From positions 3,773,001 through 3,837,000 of the forward strand of contig NZ_CP073748.1 of the NCBI RefSeq assembly GCF_024398035.1: a DNA stretch of 64,000 nucleotides, given 5' to 3'. This stretch comes from Kordiimonas sp. SCSIO 12603 (GTDB lineage Bacteria > Pseudomonadota > Alphaproteobacteria > Sphingomonadales > Kordiimonadaceae). Made by a program: the position numbers and the translations under genes. Positions 27,908-37,094 of this stretch are shown here, in pieces. Each line of letters starts with the position of its first letter. Positions within the stretch are counted from its first letter, which is position 1. The notes below the pieces were generated by a model. That model saw only the letters and a list, made by a program, of their open reading frames with translations. It had not been told where the DNA came from and searched no databases.

Positions 27908-28867
27908 ATGCGTAAAACAGCAAAGGTAGCCGCAGGTTTGCTGGCCCTTTCACTTGCTGCCTGTAGCGAGAATAGCAGCACCGATACAAAAACAGAAGAT
28001 GCAGACGCTGATCTGAACTTTTGCCAAACAATAGATTTTAAGGAAGCTACTCCTCCCATGAGTGAAGACAACGTAAAATATCTCGAAGAAAACAAAGCTA
28101 AAGACGGCGTTCAGGTTTCTGAAACAGGCCTACAGTACCGCGTGATCGAATCTGGCGATGGTGCCACTCCAGGCGTAGAAGATTTCGTAACTGTTCACTA
28201 TTCTGGTTGCTTGATCGACGGTACAGAATTTGACAGCAGCTACAAGCGCGGTGAGCCGATCTCATTCCCGACAAATGGTGTGATCCCAGGTTGGGTTGAA
28301 GCACTTCAAATGATGAAAGTTGGTGATAAGTACGAACTTACTATCCCATCTGACCTTGCCTATGGCGATCAAGGCGCTGGCGGTGTTATTCCTCCAAAAG
28401 CGACACTAATTTTCCAGGTAGAACTGCTTGACGTTAAAACGCGTGCGGAGATGGAAGCGGAAGCTGAAAAAGCTCTTGCTGAATTCAAGAATGAACAGTT
28501 CACTTTCCTTGATGACAATGCAAAGAAAGAAGGCATCAATGTAACTGAATCTGGCCTTCAGTACCGCGTGATTGAAGAAGGTACAGGCAAATCACCATCA
28601 GCAACATCTGACGTAACAGTGCACTATGAAGGCAAACTGACAACTGGTGATGTATTCGACAGCAGTTACAAGCGTGGCAGCACTTCAAGCTTCCCACTTA
28701 ATCAAGTAATTGCTGGCTGGACAGAAGGCCTACAATTGATGAAAGAAGGCGGCAAGTACGAATTCTTCATTCCACATGACATTGGTTATGGTGAGCGCGG
28801 TTCTCGCACAATCCCACCATTTGCAACGCTTATCTTCACTGTAGAGCTAGTTTCAGTAGATAGCTAA
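27908..28867 (+). CDS. Lipoprotein with two FKBP-type peptidyl-prolyl isomerase domains
   Basis: A 319-residue lipoprotein (lipobox LAAC, Cys at about residue 18) with two FKBP domains in tandem (about residues 70-178 and 215-318). Each has [27 protein letters not shown] and PPxATLIF units, and each is preceded by a GLQYRVIE strand. It should aid folding of envelope proteins in the periplasm. The start at 27908 follows AAAGGA; a longer upstream reading lacks a signal peptide. Tandem FKBPs are less common than single Mip-like ones. Confidence 0.92.
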   Translation: MRKTAKVAAGLLALSLAACSENSSTDTKTEDADADLNFCQTIDFKEATPPMSEDNVKYLEENKAKDGVQVSETGLQYRVIESGDGATPGVEDFVTVHYSGCLIDGTEFDSSYKRGEPISFPTNGVIPGWVEALQMMKVGDKYELTIPSDLAYGDQGAGGVIPPKATLIFQVELLDVKTRAEMEAEAEKALAEFKNEQFTFLDDNAKKEGINVTESGLQYRVIEEGTGKSPSATSDVTVHYEGKLTTGDVFDSSYKRGSTSSFPLNQVIAGWTEGLQLMKEGGKYEFFIPHDIGYGERGSRTIPPFATLIFTVELVSVDS

Positions 28868-29064
28868 AGCATACACATAACGCCGTAGCAGCTGTTGAAA
28901 ATGTATTTGAAGATAAAATACAGGATAATATCAACGGCTGCTAATGCGCCAAGCACAGGCGCAAAAACATGCTTGAAGGCAATCCAATAAGCCCCAAGGG
29001 TTAAGCGAGCCGGCGGAATACGCCATCCCATTATTGTCTCAACTGTCTTTTTCCTGTTAAACAT
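28864..29064 (-). CDS. Small membrane protein of unknown function
   Basis: A 66-residue protein with one long hydrophobic segment (about residues 24-53) and a Cys-containing end (SCYGVMCML). It overlaps the stop of the FKBP gene and begins 29 bases from the divergent FemAB-like gene. I prefer the ATG at 29064 to one 14 codons upstream because the longer form would overlap the neighbour. The ribosome-binding site is not clear. Confidence 0.5.
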   Translation of the reverse strand: MFNRKKTVETIMGWRIPPARLTLGAYWIAFKHVFAPVLGALAAVDIILYFIFKYIFNSCYGVMCML

Positions 29065-29093
29065 GCTGGCAATGGTAACTGAAGAGACCGTAT

Positions 29094-30065
29094 ATGCAAC
29101 AAGCATTTAGCCAGCTTGAAATTAAAGAAAGTATCCTGAACCCTGCTGAGTGGGCAGCTGTGGATGATGATACCCCTCTTCCGTTACAGCAACATCCAAC
29201 ATACGGAGATGCAGTTGCAAACTTTGGCTCAACAGCACGGCAACTAACAATCAGGGATAACGACAAAACCATTGCCCTTGCTCTTATTATCAAGCGTAAA
29301 TTCTTTGGTGTTATCCGCTTCAGCACAATTTTCAGAGGCCCCGCATGGTGCCAACCGGGCCTAACCACCGACCAGAAGCTCGACGTATATCGCGCTATAC
29401 ACAGTCGCTTCAGCCGCTGGAAGTGGGATTTTCTCGCCAGCCTGCCAGAACTGTCTGATACGCCTGAATACATTAACGGGTTAAATAAAACGGGACTTAC
29501 CCGTGTGATGACAGGCTTTTCCACCGCATGGATTGACCTACGCCCCAATGAAGAAACCTTGCGCAAGCAACTGAAGGGCAAATGGCGCAACCAGCTGGTG
29601 AAAGCGGAGAAAGCGGAAGTTACGGAAAGCCTGAAAATTAGCTTCGGCGGTAAAAAAGCCCACCAATATTCCTGGCTTTTAGAAAAAGAAATTGAACAGC
29701 GGGATAACCGCCGATACCAAGCAACGCCGTTGGGAATTGTACCAGCTTTTGAAGCCGCTATTACCCCTAAATCACAGTCAGGTATTTTATCGACTACTGC
29801 TCTTCACGGCAGGCGCAAAGTAGCGGGCGGCCTGTTTCTTTTGCACGGTAACAGTGCCACCTATCATATCGGTTGGGCAGGTGATGACGGCCGCGCCCTC
29901 AATGCACAAAATCGGGTTTTATGGGAAACCATGCTTGAACTGAAAAAACGCGGTATTAAGTTTTTAGACTTAGGAGGCCTCAACACCGCTGATCTGGGTG
30001 GTATTGCCCGCTTTAAATTAGGCACTGGCGCTGAACCATTAACCCTCGCTGGAACTTTTGTTTGA
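29094..30065 (+). CDS. FemAB/GNAT-like acyl- or aminoacyltransferase
   Basis: A 323-residue protein of the double-GNAT group that includes FemX and BioF2-like enzymes. LRKQLKGKWRNQLVKAEK (about residues 155-172) and the C-terminal GLNTADLGGIARFKLGTG are typical of this fold. Family members add amino acids to peptidoglycan precursors or acylate polysaccharides; the substrate here is not clear. It overlaps or abuts the sigma-factor gene. Confidence 0.8.
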   Translation: MQQAFSQLEIKESILNPAEWAAVDDDTPLPLQQHPTYGDAVANFGSTARQLTIRDNDKTIALALIIKRKFFGVIRFSTIFRGPAWCQPGLTTDQKLDVYRAIHSRFSRWKWDFLASLPELSDTPEYINGLNKTGLTRVMTGFSTAWIDLRPNEETLRKQLKGKWRNQLVKAEKAEVTESLKISFGGKKAHQYSWLLEKEIEQRDNRRYQATPLGIVPAFEAAITPKSQSGILSTTALHGRRKVAGGLFLLHGNSATYHIGWAGDDGRALNAQNRVLWETMLELKKRGIKFLDLGGLNTADLGGIARFKLGTGAEPLTLAGTFV

Positions 30066-30076
30066 TAGGAAAATCC

Positions 30077-30631
30077 TTGGAAACTCCGTTAGGTTTTGAA
30101 GATATCTGGCAAAGCTACCGTAGTAGTCTCAAATCGTTTCTACAGTCGAAAGTAGCTAATCAGGCCGATGTAGATGATCTGTTGCAGGATATCCTGATCA
30201 AAACCTACAACAATCTCCATACGCTGAAAGAGGCTAAAAGCGCAAAAGCATGGCTGTTCCAGATCGCTAACCATACCATCATTGATTTCTACCGGAAAAG
30301 CAGCGCTCCAAAACCACTTTCCGCCGATGATCTGTGGTACAATCAATCAGATGATAGCATCCGAACAGCCTTAGAACACTGCATCGAACCTTTCATAAAA
30401 GCTCTGCCTGAAGAGAGTGCCAACCTACTGATTGCTATAGACCTTAAAGGGAAAGCCCAGAGGGAACTCGCTCAGGAAATGAACATCAGTTATTCTACTT
30501 TGAAATCTCGCGTGCAGAAAAGCAGAATGCGACTTCTCAAACTCTTTGAAGATTGCTGTCATTTCAGCATTGATAGCCGCGGCAATATCACTGACTACAC
30601 ACCAAAGAACGATAAATACAAAAACTGCTGA
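30077..30631 (+). CDS. SigZ-like RNA polymerase sigma factor
   Basis: A 184-residue sigma-70 family protein of the ECF/SigZ type. Region 2 shows DVDDLLQDILIKTYNNL and AWLFQIANHTIIDFYRK; region 4 is ELAQEMNISYSTLKSRVQ. I start at TTG 30077, 6 bases after AGGA. No anti-sigma factor gene follows; a Cys pair (CC) near the C-terminus could be redox-responsive, but this is inference. It is followed by a glutathione S-transferase gene. Confidence 0.85.
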   Translation: METPLGFEDIWQSYRSSLKSFLQSKVANQADVDDLLQDILIKTYNNLHTLKEAKSAKAWLFQIANHTIIDFYRKSSAPKPLSADDLWYNQSDDSIRTALEHCIEPFIKALPEESANLLIAIDLKGKAQRELAQEMNISYSTLKSRVQKSRMRLLKLFEDCCHFSIDSRGNITDYTPKNDKYKNC

Positions 30632-30639
30632 TCTTTTTT

Positions 30640-30666
30640 TCGTCTTTCTGAAAACTGCCTCGTCTT
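30640..30666 (+). promoter_or_regulatory. Repeated TCGTCTT element before the GST gene
   Basis: The heptamer TCGTCTT occurs at 30640 and again at 30660, two helical turns apart, in the short gap between the sigma-factor gene and the GST gene. CGTC is a common -10 core for ECF sigma factors, so one copy could be a -10 element. No convincing -35 is seen. Confidence 0.3.
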
Positions 30667-30694
30667 AGGGGTGTAACAACAGAAAGAAAAACCC

Positions 30695-31390
30695 ATGATT
30701 AAAGTTATTAGTTTTAAAATATGCCCATTCGTGCAGCGCGTAACAGCCCTGCTGGAGGCCAAAAGCATCCCCTATGAAATTGATTTCATCAGCCTCAAGG
30801 ATAAGCCGCAGTGGTTCCTTGATATCTCGCCAACAGGACAAGTACCTGTGCTTATTGCAAAAGATGGAACACCACTTTTTGAATCAGATGCTATCATCGA
30901 ATATATTGATGAGATATCAGAACCACTGGAGGCTGATTTAACCCCGGAAGCCAAAGCGTTGAACCGGGCGTGGAGTTATCAGGCATCTAAACATTATCTC
31001 GTTCAGTGTAGCGCCATGCGTAGCCCGGATGAAGAAACCCTCACAGAACGCAGTAGCAATCTCGGCAAAGCATTTGCCAAAGCTGAAAAACAGTTAGGTG
31101 ATGGCCCATACTTTAGTGGCAACACAATTGGCAATGTAGATATCGCGTGGTTGGTACTGCTCCACCGCACGGAAATCATTCTTAAGGAAACAGGGTATGA
31201 TTTCCTCGCAGGCTACTCAAAGGTACAGGCATGGCGTGAGGCCTTAATGAAAACTGGGCTAGCGGAAAAATCTGTTGCAGAGGATTTCGAGCAAAGCTTC
31301 ACTGATTTCTATCTTTCGGACAAAACTTTTTTAGGTACGGGAAGCAACTGCGCTGTACCTCGTAATGAACCTTGCGGCGCTTGTTGTTAA
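30695..31390 (+). CDS. Glutathione S-transferase family protein
   Basis: A 231-residue cytosolic GST with the N-terminal thioredoxin-like domain (KICPFVQRVTALLEAK, ISPTGQVPVL, FESDAIIEYIDE) and a helical C-terminal domain. The catalytic position is Cys (CPF), as in omega or lactoylglutathione types. The C-terminus ends in a Cys-rich tail (NEPCGACC), unusual for the family. It lies 63 bases after the SigZ-like gene and may belong to its regulon. Confidence 0.88.
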   Translation: MIKVISFKICPFVQRVTALLEAKSIPYEIDFISLKDKPQWFLDISPTGQVPVLIAKDGTPLFESDAIIEYIDEISEPLEADLTPEAKALNRAWSYQASKHYLVQCSAMRSPDEETLTERSSNLGKAFAKAEKQLGDGPYFSGNTIGNVDIAWLVLLHRTEIILKETGYDFLAGYSKVQAWREALMKTGLAEKSVAEDFEQSFTDFYLSDKTFLGTGSNCAVPRNEPCGACC

Positions 31391-31412
31391 GCACCCTGAA
31401 TGGTGCTTTGGT
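31389..31412 (+). terminator. Weak hairpin after the GST gene
   Basis: AAGCACC-ctgaat-GGTGCTT, a 7-base-pair stem that begins in the GST stop codon. The T-run after it is short and broken, so termination may be partial. Confidence 0.35.
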
Positions 31413-31544
31413 TATCTGAAGCACCACACTTTTATGATAAAAACCTAAACGAACAACCTAAGCTTCTGTTAACAAACACAGCAGCAATACCAAAAACGCA
31501 AAAAAGCTATGCAAAACTTGATGTTTTGTCTGGATTTATTAAAT

Positions 31545-31557
31545 GTGATATTATAAC
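31545..31557 (+). promoter_or_regulatory. Zur-box-like site 1
   Basis: GTGATATTATAAC is a 6-1-6 inverted repeat with one mismatch from GTTATA-N-TATAAC, the core of known zinc-uptake regulator boxes. It lies 33 bases before the GTG start of the ZIP-like gene. Confidence 0.5.
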
Positions 31558-31563
31558 TGTACG

Positions 31564-31576
31564 GTTAAATTATAAC
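31564..31576 (+). promoter_or_regulatory. Zur-box-like site 2
   Basis: GTTAAATTATAAC is a second 6-1-6 repeat with one mismatch, followed by ATTT as in the extended enterobacterial Zur box. Its centre is 19 bases from site 1, about two helical turns, and it ends 13 bases before the GTG start. Confidence 0.5.
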
Positions 31577-31589
31577 ATTTGGTGATTCT

Positions 31590-32687
31590 GTGGATTTAGC
31601 ACTCGTCATATCAGTTCTCGTTCTTATTGCGGCACCGCTTCTGGCTCGGCTTGTTAACAAGCACCCAAGCCTGAAGGGCGGGCTGGACGGTTTTGTGCTG
31701 ATTACAGTTCTCGGATTGATCACTCTCACGCTTTTGCCTGAAGCACTGAATACAGGTGGGCTATGGGGTTTAGTGGTTGCTGCATTCGGCTTTTTCCTGC
31801 CTTGGATTACCGAACGCATGTTCCATAAATCTGAAGAGATGACCCACCGGGTGTTGATGTTTATCGCAGCCCTTGCCCTTGTTATTCATGCAGCAAGCGA
31901 CGGTGCCATCCTCGCTTTTGCAAACAATATGGAACATGGTTCATTCCTCGCTACGGGCGTCGTGCTCCACCGCGTTGGAGTAGCCATTGCGGTATGGTGG
32001 CTTCTAAGACCTATTCTAACCACCTTTGGCGGTATTGCGGTGTTACTGGCACTTGGTGCCGTTACTATGGTTGGGTATTTTATGGTGCTGTTCGCAGGCG
32101 AATGGTACAGCGTTCCACTGGTGGGTTACTGGCAAGCATTTGCTGCAGGTTCTTTGTTCCATATTGTGATGCACCCGCTGGAAGACCACAACACTGCACC
32201 TGAGCCGCACACAAGCGGCGCACACCGCATTGGTACGGCCTTCGGTATCATCTTTATCATCAGCTTGATAAGCGCTCACTATTTCCAGCACGCACCGGGA
32301 CCAATAGTGGAAGCAGTACACGCACATGATAGTCACCACGATGTAGATATGCTCGCAGGCGTTGGCCGTCTGATTGCTCCTATCATGCTCCTTGTTATGG
32401 GAGGAGCTGGCATTTACGCGCATATCCAAGGGCAAGGCTTTAAAAAGAGTTATGAAGCAGTGCAGGCTGTTGCACCGTGGACCGTGCTCCTATGGTTGTG
32501 CTTAGGTATTCTCGCGGCCCTTTTCCCTGAAGTTCTTCCAATGGCTGAACACGGTGAAATACTCTTCGCTATCTGGCTCATCGCCCTTTCTGCCATTATC
32601 GTACACACTGGCGCGCGGGCTTTCTTTTCTGTACTTATGCCATCTTTCGTCATGCATAAGCATAGCCATAGCCATTCACATCATTAA
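31590..32687 (+). CDS. ZIP-like metal permease with His-rich tail
   Basis: A 365-residue protein with about nine to ten membrane helices. The third helix region has HAASDGAILA and the next LHRVGVAIAVWW, which sit where ZIP transporters carry their HNxxxG and HExPxG metal sites; FHIVMHPLEDH follows. A His-rich loop (HAHDSHHDVD, about 247-256) and a terminal HKHSHSHSHH suggest zinc or a similar metal. The similarity is at motif level only. The start is GTG. Two Zur-box-like sites lie directly upstream. Confidence 0.65.
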   Translation: MDLALVISVLVLIAAPLLARLVNKHPSLKGGLDGFVLITVLGLITLTLLPEALNTGGLWGLVVAAFGFFLPWITERMFHKSEEMTHRVLMFIAALALVIHAASDGAILAFANNMEHGSFLATGVVLHRVGVAIAVWWLLRPILTTFGGIAVLLALGAVTMVGYFMVLFAGEWYSVPLVGYWQAFAAGSLFHIVMHPLEDHNTAPEPHTSGAHRIGTAFGIIFIISLISAHYFQHAPGPIVEAVHAHDSHHDVDMLAGVGRLIAPIMLLVMGGAGIYAHIQGQGFKKSYEAVQAVAPWTVLLWLCLGILAALFPEVLPMAEHGEILFAIWLIALSAIIVHTGARAFFSVLMPSFVMHKHSHSHSHH

Positions 32688-32744
32688 TTCACTTGCCCAA
32701 ATGCGCATAGCGGTGTAGCCAAATCCTGAAATACAGGAGAAAGC

Positions 32745-33500
32745 ATGCGGTTTTCGGGCAAATCTATATTGGTAACAGGCGGCACATCAGGCTTTGGTGA
32801 AGCGATCGTTAAACTCTTCACCGAAGAAGGCGGCCATGTTTACTTTTGTGGTTTAGTTGACCATGAAGGTGAGCGCGTAGTGCAGGAAGCATCTGCCACT
32901 GCTGGTAAAGCTTTCTATATGCATGCTGATGTACGAGACGAAACCAGTATTAAAGCGTTTATTGATCATGTAGCCACACAAGAAGGAAAACTGGACATCG
33001 CTGTAAACAATGCGGGGATAAGCCATACTGCCGCCCGTTTTGCAGACCAGGATATGGAAACCGTGCAAAACGTAATGAACACCAATGTGTTTGGTATCTG
33101 GCATAGTATGCGTTTTGAAATCCCGCATATGATTGCATCTGGCGGAGGGGCAATTGTTAATATCGCCTCAATTCTTTCAAAATCTGGTGCGGGCTGGATG
33201 GCAGCTTATGGAACCAGTAAACACGCAGTTATCGGTATGACCAAAAGCGCATCTCTTGATTATGTAAGCGAAAACATCCGCATCAATGCTGTATCACCGG
33301 GCCCTATGCTTACCCCTATGTTCCAGCGTGCGCTCGATGATATTGGTGGCGACATGAGCAAGTTTGCAGGCGGGTTGCCAGATGGCGGCCCGGCTGATCC
33401 AAAAGAGGTTGCCAAAACAGTGCTCCACCTTGCCAGTGAAGAAGCCAGCTATATGAACGGTGCAAACATCGTGGTGGACGGCGGCACATCAAGCGGTTAA
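32745..33500 (+). CDS. Short-chain dehydrogenase/reductase (SDR)
   Basis: A 251-residue classical SDR with the NAD(P) motif TGGTSGFGEA (about residues 10-19), NNAG (about 89), the catalytic Ser-Tyr-Lys set (S in ASILSKSGAG, YGTSK at about 160) and a C-terminal VDGGTSSG. The substrate cannot be told. A clear CAGGAGA precedes the ATG. Confidence 0.92.
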   Translation: MRFSGKSILVTGGTSGFGEAIVKLFTEEGGHVYFCGLVDHEGERVVQEASATAGKAFYMHADVRDETSIKAFIDHVATQEGKLDIAVNNAGISHTAARFADQDMETVQNVMNTNVFGIWHSMRFEIPHMIASGGGAIVNIASILSKSGAGWMAAYGTSKHAVIGMTKSASLDYVSENIRINAVSPGPMLTPMFQRALDDIGGDMSKFAGGLPDGGPADPKEVAKTVLHLASEEASYMNGANIVVDGGTSSG

Positions 33501-33585
33501 GGCCATATGGATGCCGCATTCATCCTTGAATCTCGTTACATTAACTACCAGCTATATTTATTAAGCGCTTTAGGAGACACAACCA

Positions 33586-34659
33586 ATGAACATGGTAAGC
33601 CAATGGTTCAGAAAAACCTTTTCTGACACACAGGTTGTGCTTCTGGTAATTGTTCTCATTCTCACCGCACTGGCTGCGACTTTTTTCGCAAGTATGCTTG
33701 CACCAGCTATTGCAGCAGTTGTGGTTGCCTTTCTTCTGGACGGGCCAATTGAATGGCTGAAGCGAAAAGGCATGGGCAGTATGCCTGCGCTCGTGTTTGT
33801 TTACCTGAGCTTTCTCTTTGTCTCTATCATCACACTTTTGGCAGTGGTTCCTCCCCTGATTAATCAGATTGGTGCTTTTATTCAGGATAGCCCTGCAATG
33901 GCCGCAAGCCTCCAAACTGCTTTGATGCAGCTGCAGGAGCGATTCCCTGATATGATTTCAGAAGAACAGGTGCAGGGACTATTTTCCAACATCGGCAATG
34001 AAATTGCCAATTTAGGCCCTCGCATTCTGCAGTATTCTGTTTCGGGCCTAACAGGCGCGGTTGCTTTTGTTGTTTATGCAGTACTTGTACCCGTGATGGT
34101 GTTCTTCTTCCTCAAGGATAAGGATGCGATCTTGAACTGGTTTGGCGGTTTTTTACCAACTGACAAGCCTCTACTTGAACAGGTGTGGCGCGAAATTACC
34201 GAGCGTGCAGGTGATTATGCCCGTGGTAAAGTATATGAAATTCTCATTGTGGCCGTAGCTGCCTTTGTTACCTATCAGGTGATTGGGCTTCGCTATGCAA
34301 CACTGCTTGCGGTCGCAACTGGTCTTAGCGTTCTAATTCCATATTTTGGTGCTGCTACAGTCACTTTCCCTGTAGCTCTCGTGGCCTACTTCCAATGGGG
34401 AATGGGGAGCGAGATGCTGGTAGCTGTAGGAGCATATTTGGTGCTTCAGGCGCTTGACGGCAATCTACTTGCGCCACTTCTGTTTTCAGAAGTGGTAAAA
34501 CTTCATCCAAATGCTATTATTATCGCGATCTTGGTGTTTGGTGGCCTGTGGGGTCTATGGGGCGTTTTCTTTGCCATCCCGCTAGCGACAGTTGCAAACG
34601 CCATCATCAGAGCATGGCGTGAACGCAGCGCCGAAAATGATAGATTGCTAACAAGTTAA
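33586..34659 (+). CDS. AI-2E family permease (PerM/YdiK type)
   Basis: A 357-residue integral membrane protein with about eight helices: two near the N-terminus (about residues 18-52), one at about 62-85, and a group from about 155 to 345. Segments FFLKDKDAILNWF and PYFGAATVTFPVALVAY, and DGNLLAPLLFSEVVKLHP are typical of the family. Members export small molecules or ions. An AGGAGA site precedes the ATG. Confidence 0.92.
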   Translation: MNMVSQWFRKTFSDTQVVLLVIVLILTALAATFFASMLAPAIAAVVVAFLLDGPIEWLKRKGMGSMPALVFVYLSFLFVSIITLLAVVPPLINQIGAFIQDSPAMAASLQTALMQLQERFPDMISEEQVQGLFSNIGNEIANLGPRILQYSVSGLTGAVAFVVYAVLVPVMVFFFLKDKDAILNWFGGFLPTDKPLLEQVWREITERAGDYARGKVYEILIVAVAAFVTYQVIGLRYATLLAVATGLSVLIPYFGAATVTFPVALVAYFQWGMGSEMLVAVGAYLVLQALDGNLLAPLLFSEVVKLHPNAIIIAILVFGGLWGLWGVFFAIPLATVANAIIRAWRERSAENDRLLTS

Positions 34660-34735
34660 TTTTATTAGCTTTTCAAACGCATATTTATCTGTGTAAATAG
34701 AGGGTAGGCAACCGAAGTTTGGGGCACAAAGGTTT

Positions 34736-35089
34736 ATGATACTTGAATCCCGTAGCATCATCTTTTCGAATGATGAACTATTTCTAGCACTGAGACCACT
34801 TCTAGAAGGCAGAGGTGTTTCCGAAGATATTTCGGTAACAGATATAGAATCATCACTTGATGCAGAAGGTGAAGTGTTCGTACGCATTCATCAGGCAGAC
34901 AGCGGCGAACCCATGGAATTTACCAGCAAAGAAGTTGGCAGTGCAGTGCTAAATCACTGTATTGATCAAGGTATTCCACTTCCTCGTGGTTCTTATAAAG
35001 AACTGGCAATCCGGGGGGATATGATTGCACTGATCGTACGTCTTGAAACGGGTGGTACATCCTCTGATGTGGAAGAAGGCGAAGAGTAA
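34736..35089 (+). CDS. Conserved-looking hypothetical cytoplasmic protein
   Basis: A 117-residue acidic protein, with an AAAGG site before the ATG and no signal peptide or membrane segment. It starts MILESRSIIFSNDELFLAL and ends in an acidic tail (DVEEGEE). The compact order of strands and helices suggests a small folded domain, but no family is recognised. Confidence 0.7.
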   Translation: MILESRSIIFSNDELFLALRPLLEGRGVSEDISVTDIESSLDAEGEVFVRIHQADSGEPMEFTSKEVGSAVLNHCIDQGIPLPRGSYKELAIRGDMIALIVRLETGGTSSDVEEGEE

Positions 35090-35126
35090 CTCTCCGCCTT
35101 CCATTAATTCCCTCTTTTACAAAACT

Positions 35127-36044
35127 CTACTGTTCTGGAAAAAACTCCGGAACAGAGAAGTATCGCTCGCCAGAATCGTAACAGAATCCAAGAACACGAG
35201 TACCCTCAGGTAGCTCTTTGACTTTCGCTGCAATAGCCGCAAGCGTTGCGCCAGAAGAAAGGCCAATCAGGATACCCTCCTCTTTAGCGGCTCTGAGAGC
35301 CATTTCCTTAGCGTCTGCCGGCTCAACCTGGGCAACATCATCAAGCAGCTCTGTGTTCATTACATCAGGGATAAAGCCCGCTCCAATGCCCTGAATAGGA
35401 TGCGGGCCCGGATCACCACCCGATAGTACAGGTGATAGTGTTGGCTCAACCGCCACCACTTTAAAATCAGACCATACATCTTTCAGTACTTCTGCACAGC
35501 CAGTGATATGACCACCAGTGCCAACGCCAGTGATCATATAGTCAAGGCCTTCAGGGAAATCTGCGAGAATTTCCTTAGCTGTGGTTTCACGGTGTACTTT
35601 TGTGTTTGCCGGGTTCTGGAACTGCTGAGGCATCCATGCCCCTTCAGTTTGCTCAACCAGTTCAATCGCTTTTGCCACAGCGCCCTTCATGCCAAGCTCT
35701 TTCGGCGTCAGTACAAATTCAGCACCATACGCCAACATCACGCGGCGGCGCTCAATAGACATGCTTTCTGGCATAACCAGAATAAGACGGTATCCCTTCA
35801 CCGCAGCAACCATCGCAAGGCCAATGCCTGTGTTACCTGAGGTAGGTTCGATAATTACACCACCTTCTTGCAAGGAACCATCTGCTTCAGCGTTTTCCAC
35901 CATTGAAAGTGCAATCCGGTCTTTAATAGAAGCACCTGGGTTTGCGCGCTCAAGCTTCAACCAAACTTCATGGTTTGGAAAAAGGTTTGCAAGGCGCACA
36001 TGTGGTGTGCCTCCAATTGTTTCAAGAATATTGGATACTTTCAT
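35127..36044 (-). CDS. cysK: Cysteine synthase A (O-acetylserine sulfhydrylase)
   Basis: A 305-residue PLP enzyme that makes cysteine from O-acetylserine and sulfide. The PLP Lys sits in [10 protein letters not shown] (about residue 41), the phosphate/substrate loop is TSGNTGIG (about 69), and [10 protein letters not shown] and IGLSSGAT complete the active site. It ends in an aromatic/acidic stretch (FFPEQ). It lies 26 bases after cysE on the same strand; the pair forms the cysteine operon. Confidence 0.95.
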   Translation of the reverse strand: MKVSNILETIGGTPHVRLANLFPNHEVWLKLERANPGASIKDRIALSMVENAEADGSLQEGGVIIEPTSGNTGIGLAMVAAVKGYRLILVMPESMSIERRRVMLAYGAEFVLTPKELGMKGAVAKAIELVEQTEGAWMPQQFQNPANTKVHRETTAKEILADFPEGLDYMITGVGTGGHITGCAEVLKDVWSDFKVVAVEPTLSPVLSGGDPGPHPIQGIGAGFIPDVMNTELLDDVAQVEPADAKEMALRAAKEEGILIGLSSGATLAAIAAKVKELPEGTRVLGFCYDSGERYFSVPEFFPEQ

Positions 36045-36070
36045 AGTGTCTGTCTCTCGCAGTTCTTAAA

Positions 36071-36940
36071 TTATGAAGCGCCACTCGCCTGCTGGCGAGC
36101 GCGAATGGATACTATTTCATCATTGTCCGCAGGTTTAAACATTACCCGTGACCACGCAGGTACCGAGCGTGTAATCCATACGTTACCGCCAATAACAGAG
36201 TTCTGGCCAACAATGGTTTCGCCGCCAAGGATAGTGGCACCGGCGTAGATAACTACATTATCTTCAATAGTCGGATGGCGTTTTTTCAAGCGCTGATCGC
36301 GGTCTACCCGCAATGCACCAAGCGTTACACCTTGATAGATTTTTACGTTATCACCAATGACCGCTGTTTCACCAACCACCACACCTGTGCCGTGATCAAT
36401 AAAGAATGATTTACCAATCTGAGCACCCGGGTGAATATCAATACCAGTCTGGTGGTGAGCATACTCTGTTAACATACGCGGCAGCAACGGTACATCACGC
36501 CGATAAAGCTTATGCGCAATACGGTAAGCTACCACTGCAAAAAATCCTGGATAACTCAGAATTACTTCTTCAACCGATTGCGCGGCTGGATCACCTTCTA
36601 CAAGAGCCTTGGCGTCTCGGTGGCAATCATCCGCAATACCCGGCAGGTCAGCAAGGAAGCGCTGCACAAGAAGACGAGCGCACCCAACATCCTTCCCCCG
36701 GCATAACTGATCTACAATACGGTAAAACGCGCCTTCCAGTACGCCAAGACGTGCTTCAAGCGACAAACCATCATCTTCCGCCAGAGCATACTGCGGGAAC
36801 ATAACTGCCATGGTCTTGTTAAGAAGATTGCCTATCTTTCCAAGGGAAAGACCAGACATATCCTGATATTTTTCATGATGTTCACGCAGTCTCTCTGCAA
36901 TAGATGCAAGATCAGCTGGTGTATCTGAAATATCTGTCAT
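36071..36940 (-). CDS. cysE: Serine O-acetyltransferase
   Basis: A 289-residue enzyme that acetylates serine to O-acetylserine, the substrate of CysK. The C-terminal left-handed beta helix shows [26 protein letters not shown] and later hexapeptide repeats. The protein lacks an obvious Ile C-terminal tail typical of CysK-binding forms and ends RQQASGAS, so the cysteine synthase complex may form differently or not at all. It heads the cysE-cysK operon. Confidence 0.93.
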   Translation of the reverse strand: MTDISDTPADLASIAERLREHHEKYQDMSGLSLGKIGNLLNKTMAVMFPQYALAEDDGLSLEARLGVLEGAFYRIVDQLCRGKDVGCARLLVQRFLADLPGIADDCHRDAKALVEGDPAAQSVEEVILSYPGFFAVVAYRIAHKLYRRDVPLLPRMLTEYAHHQTGIDIHPGAQIGKSFFIDHGTGVVVGETAVIGDNVKIYQGVTLGALRVDRDQRLKKRHPTIEDNVVIYAGATILGGETIVGQNSVIGGNVWITRSVPAWSRVMFKPADNDEIVSIRARQQASGAS

Positions 36941-37053
36941 ACGCGCGGGTCTCCGAAATCCTGTGCCATACAGTTTATGCGTTGAGCCCCCATCTACAAC
37001 CCCTTATCACACTAGAAATTCTTCACTTTCTCGCGATAAAAGGTTTTGCTCGA

Positions 37054-37070
37054 TTAGAATAAACTTCTAA
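37054..37070. promoter_or_regulatory. Inverted repeat upstream of cysE, candidate operator
   Basis: TTAGAA-taaac-TTCTAA, a perfect 6-5-6 dyad located 114 bases before the cysE start and 25 bases from the end of the plsC gene. Its position fits an operator for the cysteine operon; the regulator is unknown. Confidence 0.4.
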
Positions 37071-37094
37071 CACAGAATAATAGCCTGAAGAACC

